From Bdellovibrio sp. (GTDB lineage Bacteria; Bdellovibrionota; Bdellovibrionia; Bdellovibrionales; Bdellovibrionaceae): DNA of 9,255 nt. Both the position numbers and the translations under genes were made by a program. The stretch covers positions 1 through 9,255 of the forward strand of contig JAGIAF010000133.1 in the NCBI GenBank assembly GCA_017745015.1, in the 5' to 3' direction. Of the stretch, positions 7,068-9,255 are shown piece by piece (within the stretch, counting starts at the first letter, position 1; each line of letters begins with the position of its first letter). The notes under the pieces are model-generated. The model was not told the origin of the DNA, ran no database searches, and was given only the letters and a program-made list of their open reading frames with translations.

Positions 7068-7953
7068 ATCCTTTAAGCGCTTCTGCGCCCGATACGATTT
7101 CAATCAATTCTGTAGTAATTTTTTCTTGTCTCAATTTGTTGTACGTCAGAGTGAGTTTGTTGATCATCTCTTTCGCGTTGTTTGTCGCGTTTTCCATCGC
7201 GCTCATACGAGCACCATGTTCACCCGCAACAGACTCGGACATACATCTGTAAACCTGAAGATCGAAATGCTTTTCAAGCAACTCTTTTATGATTTGCTCT
7301 GGAGCCGGTTCGAAGATCATGTCGACAGCAAAGTTCGATGTCGTCTCAGCTTCTGTGTTGAAAGTCGTTTTACCAAGATCGATTGGCAAAATTGTTTCAG
7401 CAACAACAACTTGAGAGATCGCAGATTGAAACTCGTTGTGCACGATACGAACTTCATCGTAAGCGCCTTCGAGGTAATCATTCATCACGCGATTTGCAAC
7501 TTTTGAAGCCAACTCGTAAGAGATGTCTTTATCAAGCTTCGTGATGTAATCAACCGGCTTAATACCTCTTCTGGCGAAGTAGTCATGACCACGACGACCG
7601 ATGAAAAGGAAATCAATCTTTTCAAGTTTGCTCTTATTCTCGTTGTAATAAGCTTCAGTGAATTTGTTGATATTGCTGTTGAAAGCGCCGCAAAGACCGC
7701 GATCAGAAGTGATAACAACAAGCAAAACATTCTTTACTTGTTCTTTCTTCTCCATCAACGGATGCGTAACTTTGTTTGTCACAGCGATATCCGCAATCAC
7801 CTTACGCAAAGTCAGAGCATAAGGACGCATATTAACGATGTTATTCTGCGCCTTTCTCAACTTTGCAGCAGACACGAGCTTCATCGCTTTCGTGATCTGC
7901 TGGGTGTTTTTAGTGGACTCAATCTGAGCCCGGATATCCTTCAAGCTTGCCAT
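7066..7953 (-). CDS. atpG: F-type ATP synthase gamma subunit
   Basis: AtpG forms the rotating central shaft of F1. It lies inside the alpha3beta3 ring and contacts epsilon and the c-ring below. The 295 residues match the family length. The N-terminal coiled-coil helix is present, with T21-K-A-M-K-L-V-S-A-A-K-L-R conserved. The central Rossmann-like domain includes T82-S-D-R-G-L-C-G-A-F-N. The C-terminal helix ends with the gamma signature I279-T-T-E-L-I-E-I-V-S-G-A-E-A-L. The ATG follows the atpA stop by 12 bases; the only upstream signal is a weak GGTG, so coupling to atpA is likely. Confidence 0.99.
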   Translation of the reverse strand: MASLKDIRAQIESTKNTQQITKAMKLVSAAKLRKAQNNIVNMRPYALTLRKVIADIAVTNKVTHPLMEKKEQVKNVLLVVITSDRGLCGAFNSNINKFTEAYYNENKSKLEKIDFLFIGRRGHDYFARRGIKPVDYITKLDKDISYELASKVANRVMNDYLEGAYDEVRIVHNEFQSAISQVVVAETILPIDLGKTTFNTEAETTSNFAVDMIFEPAPEQIIKELLEKHFDLQVYRCMSESVAGEHGARMSAMENATNNAKEMINKLTLTYNKLRQEKITTELIEIVSGAEALKG

Positions 7954-7965
7954 TTAAGCACCAAA

Positions 7966-9255
7966 TTACTTGTTAGAAGGTTGGAAGATAGCTTTGAACT
8001 CTTCAAGAGCTGCCAACAACGCTTTTTTAGTATCGTCGCTGATTGCTTTCTTCTCAGTGATCGTTTTAACGATGTCAGAGTGCTTGTTTTTCAAGAACTC
8101 AATCATCTCTTTTTCGTATCTCTTAACGTCTGTTTCTGGGTATTGATCCACAAACGCGTTACCAGCTGCGAAGATCATGATGATTTGTTCTTCAACTTTT
8201 ACTGGAGAGTACTGAGGTTGTTTCAACACTTCGATCAAACGACGACCACGTGCCAACTGTTGTTGAGACGCTTTGTCCAAGTCAGATGCGAACGCTGCGA
8301 AAGCTTCCATAGAACGGAACTGAGCAAGTTCAAGTTTCAAAGAACCCGCAACTTGTTTCATCGCTTTAATTTGAGCCGCACCACCTACGCGAGAAACTGA
8401 TTTACCTACAGAGATAGCTGGACGCACACCTTTGTAGAATAGATCTGATTCAAGGAAGATCTGACCGTCAGTGATAGAGATAACGTTTGTCGGGATGTAT
8501 GCAGAGATATCGCCCGCTTGTGTCTCGATGATTGGCAATGCAGTCAAAGAACCGCCGCCTTTATCAGCTGACAATTTAGAAGCACGCTCAAGAAGACGGC
8601 TATGGCAATAGAACACGTCGCCTGGGTAAGCTTCACGTCCTGGAGGACGGCGAAGAAGAAGAGACAATTGACGGTAAGCTTGAGCTTGTTTCGTCAAGTC
8701 ATCGTAAACGATAAGAGCATGTCTGCCAGTATCACGGAAGTATTCCGCCATTGCTGTACCAGAGTAAGCAGCAAGGTATTGAAGCGGAGCTGGGTCAGAT
8801 GCATTTGCCGCGATAACAGTTGTGTACTCAAGAGCACCCGCTGCACGCAATTTTTCAACTACTAGAGCAACAGTCGATTGCTTTTGACCGATAGCTACGT
8901 AGAAACACTGAACGTTTTGACCTTTTTGGTTGATGATAGTGTCAACCGCGATAGTCGTTTTACCAGTTTGACGGTCACCGATGATCAACTCACGTTGACC
9001 ACGACCGATTGGTACTAGAGCATCGATAGCTTTGATACCTGTTTGAAGTGGTTCTTCAACTGGATGACGGTAAACGATACCAGGAGCTTTAGTTTCAACG
9101 ATACGAGAGTGAGGCGTGTTGATTGGACCACGGCCGTCGATCGCGTTACCTAGGGCGTCTACAACGCGACCTAGAAGTGCTTCACCAACTGGAACAGATA
9201 CGATTTTTTTAGTTCTTTTAACAGTGTCGCCTTCTTTGATTTGACGATCTTCACC
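7966..9255 (-). CDS. atpA: F-type ATP synthase alpha subunit (5' end outside window)
   Basis: AtpA is the regulatory nucleotide-binding subunit of F1, alternating with beta. The frame is open to the right edge, so the gene is partial: 429 residues are visible and roughly 75 N-terminal residues should lie beyond. The reading frame continues upstream of the TTG at 8988, which encodes the Leu of R-E-L-I-I-G and is not a start. The visible part begins G-E-D-R-Q-I-K-E-G-D. It contains V-P-V-G-E-A-L-L-G-R-V-V-D, P-I-G-R-G-Q-R-E, the P-loop G-D-R-Q-T-G-K-T (fragment residues 93-100), the Walker B-like I-V-Y-D-D-L-T-K-Q-A, and S-V-S-R-V-G-G-A-A-Q with the arginine finger that reaches the beta site. 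Nothing suggests damage. Confidence 0.99.
   Translation of the reverse strand, partial: GEDRQIKEGDTVKRTKKIVSVPVGEALLGRVVDALGNAIDGRGPINTPHSRIVETKAPGIVYRHPVEEPLQTGIKAIDALVPIGRGQRELIIGDRQTGKTTIAVDTIINQKGQNVQCFYVAIGQKQSTVALVVEKLRAAGALEYTTVIAANASDPAPLQYLAAYSGTAMAEYFRDTGRHALIVYDDLTKQAQAYRQLSLLLRRPPGREAYPGDVFYCHSRLLERASKLSADKGGGSLTALPIIETQAGDISAYIPTNVISITDGQIFLESDLFYKGVRPAISVGKSVSRVGGAAQIKAMKQVAGSLKLELAQFRSMEAFAAFASDLDKASQQQLARGRRLIEVLKQPQYSPVKVEEQIIMIFAAGNAFVDQYPETDVKRYEKEMIEFLKNKHSDIVKTITEKKAISDDTKKALLAALEEFKAIFQPSNK

Noticed and set aside
7585..8400. 271-codon open frame on the plus strand, antisense to atpG and atpA
   Set aside because: It lies fully opposite two well-conserved genes, crosses their junction, shows no recognisable domain, and is explained by biased codon use that avoids antisense stops.
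8986..8988. TTG as a possible atpA start
   Set aside because: The frame continues upstream for 89 more codons with strong alpha-subunit similarity to the window edge, and this codon is the Leu of RELIIGDRQTGKT.

Overview
The window holds seven genes, all read from the minus strand with almost no spacing. They form two blocks. The organism is a bacterium with an ordinary F-type ATP synthase. Moderate GC content, the style of the ATP synthase subunits and the company of repair genes would fit a Bdellovibrio-like (Bdellovibrionota) or related Gram-negative genome. That placement is an impression, not a demonstrated result.

Block 1 (about 5164-9255, read right to left) is the distal part of an atp operon: atpA (alpha, cut by the right edge of the window), atpG (gamma), atpD (beta) and atpC (epsilon), in the standard order. 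The spacers are 12, 11 and 61 bases. The atpD ribosome-binding site overlaps the atpG stop codon. A small inverted repeat lies in the atpD-atpC spacer. Directly after atpC comes a strong intrinsic terminator (5105-5138). Together these genes encode most of the catalytic F1 head and its central stalk.

Block 2 (36-5079) starts 84 bases after atpC. It contains three tightly linked genes that all look like DNA-repair or nucleic-acid-processing enzymes: (i) a radical SAM protein of the PA0069/Rv2578c type, distantly related to spore photoproduct lyase; (ii) an 803-residue protein that fuses an N-terminal PD-(D/E)XK (Cas4/RecB-like) nuclease to a DinG/XPD-type iron-sulfur helicase; (iii) a 512-residue protein with a DnaQ-like exonuclease domain followed by a UvrC/Cho-like GIY-YIG endonuclease domain. 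The junctions are TAA-2 nt-ATG and an ATGA overlap, so the three are probably co-transcribed and translationally coupled.

The most interesting points are in block 2. The DnaQ-like domain has lost most of its acidic metal ligands while its GIY-YIG domain looks intact. The helicase carries its own nuclease. The radical SAM protein ends in a sequence resembling a sliding-clamp-binding motif. As a set, the cluster looks like a candidate damage-processing cassette. I see no RNA genes, mobile elements, CRISPR arrays or large repeats, and no gene-free stretch longer than about 90 bases.
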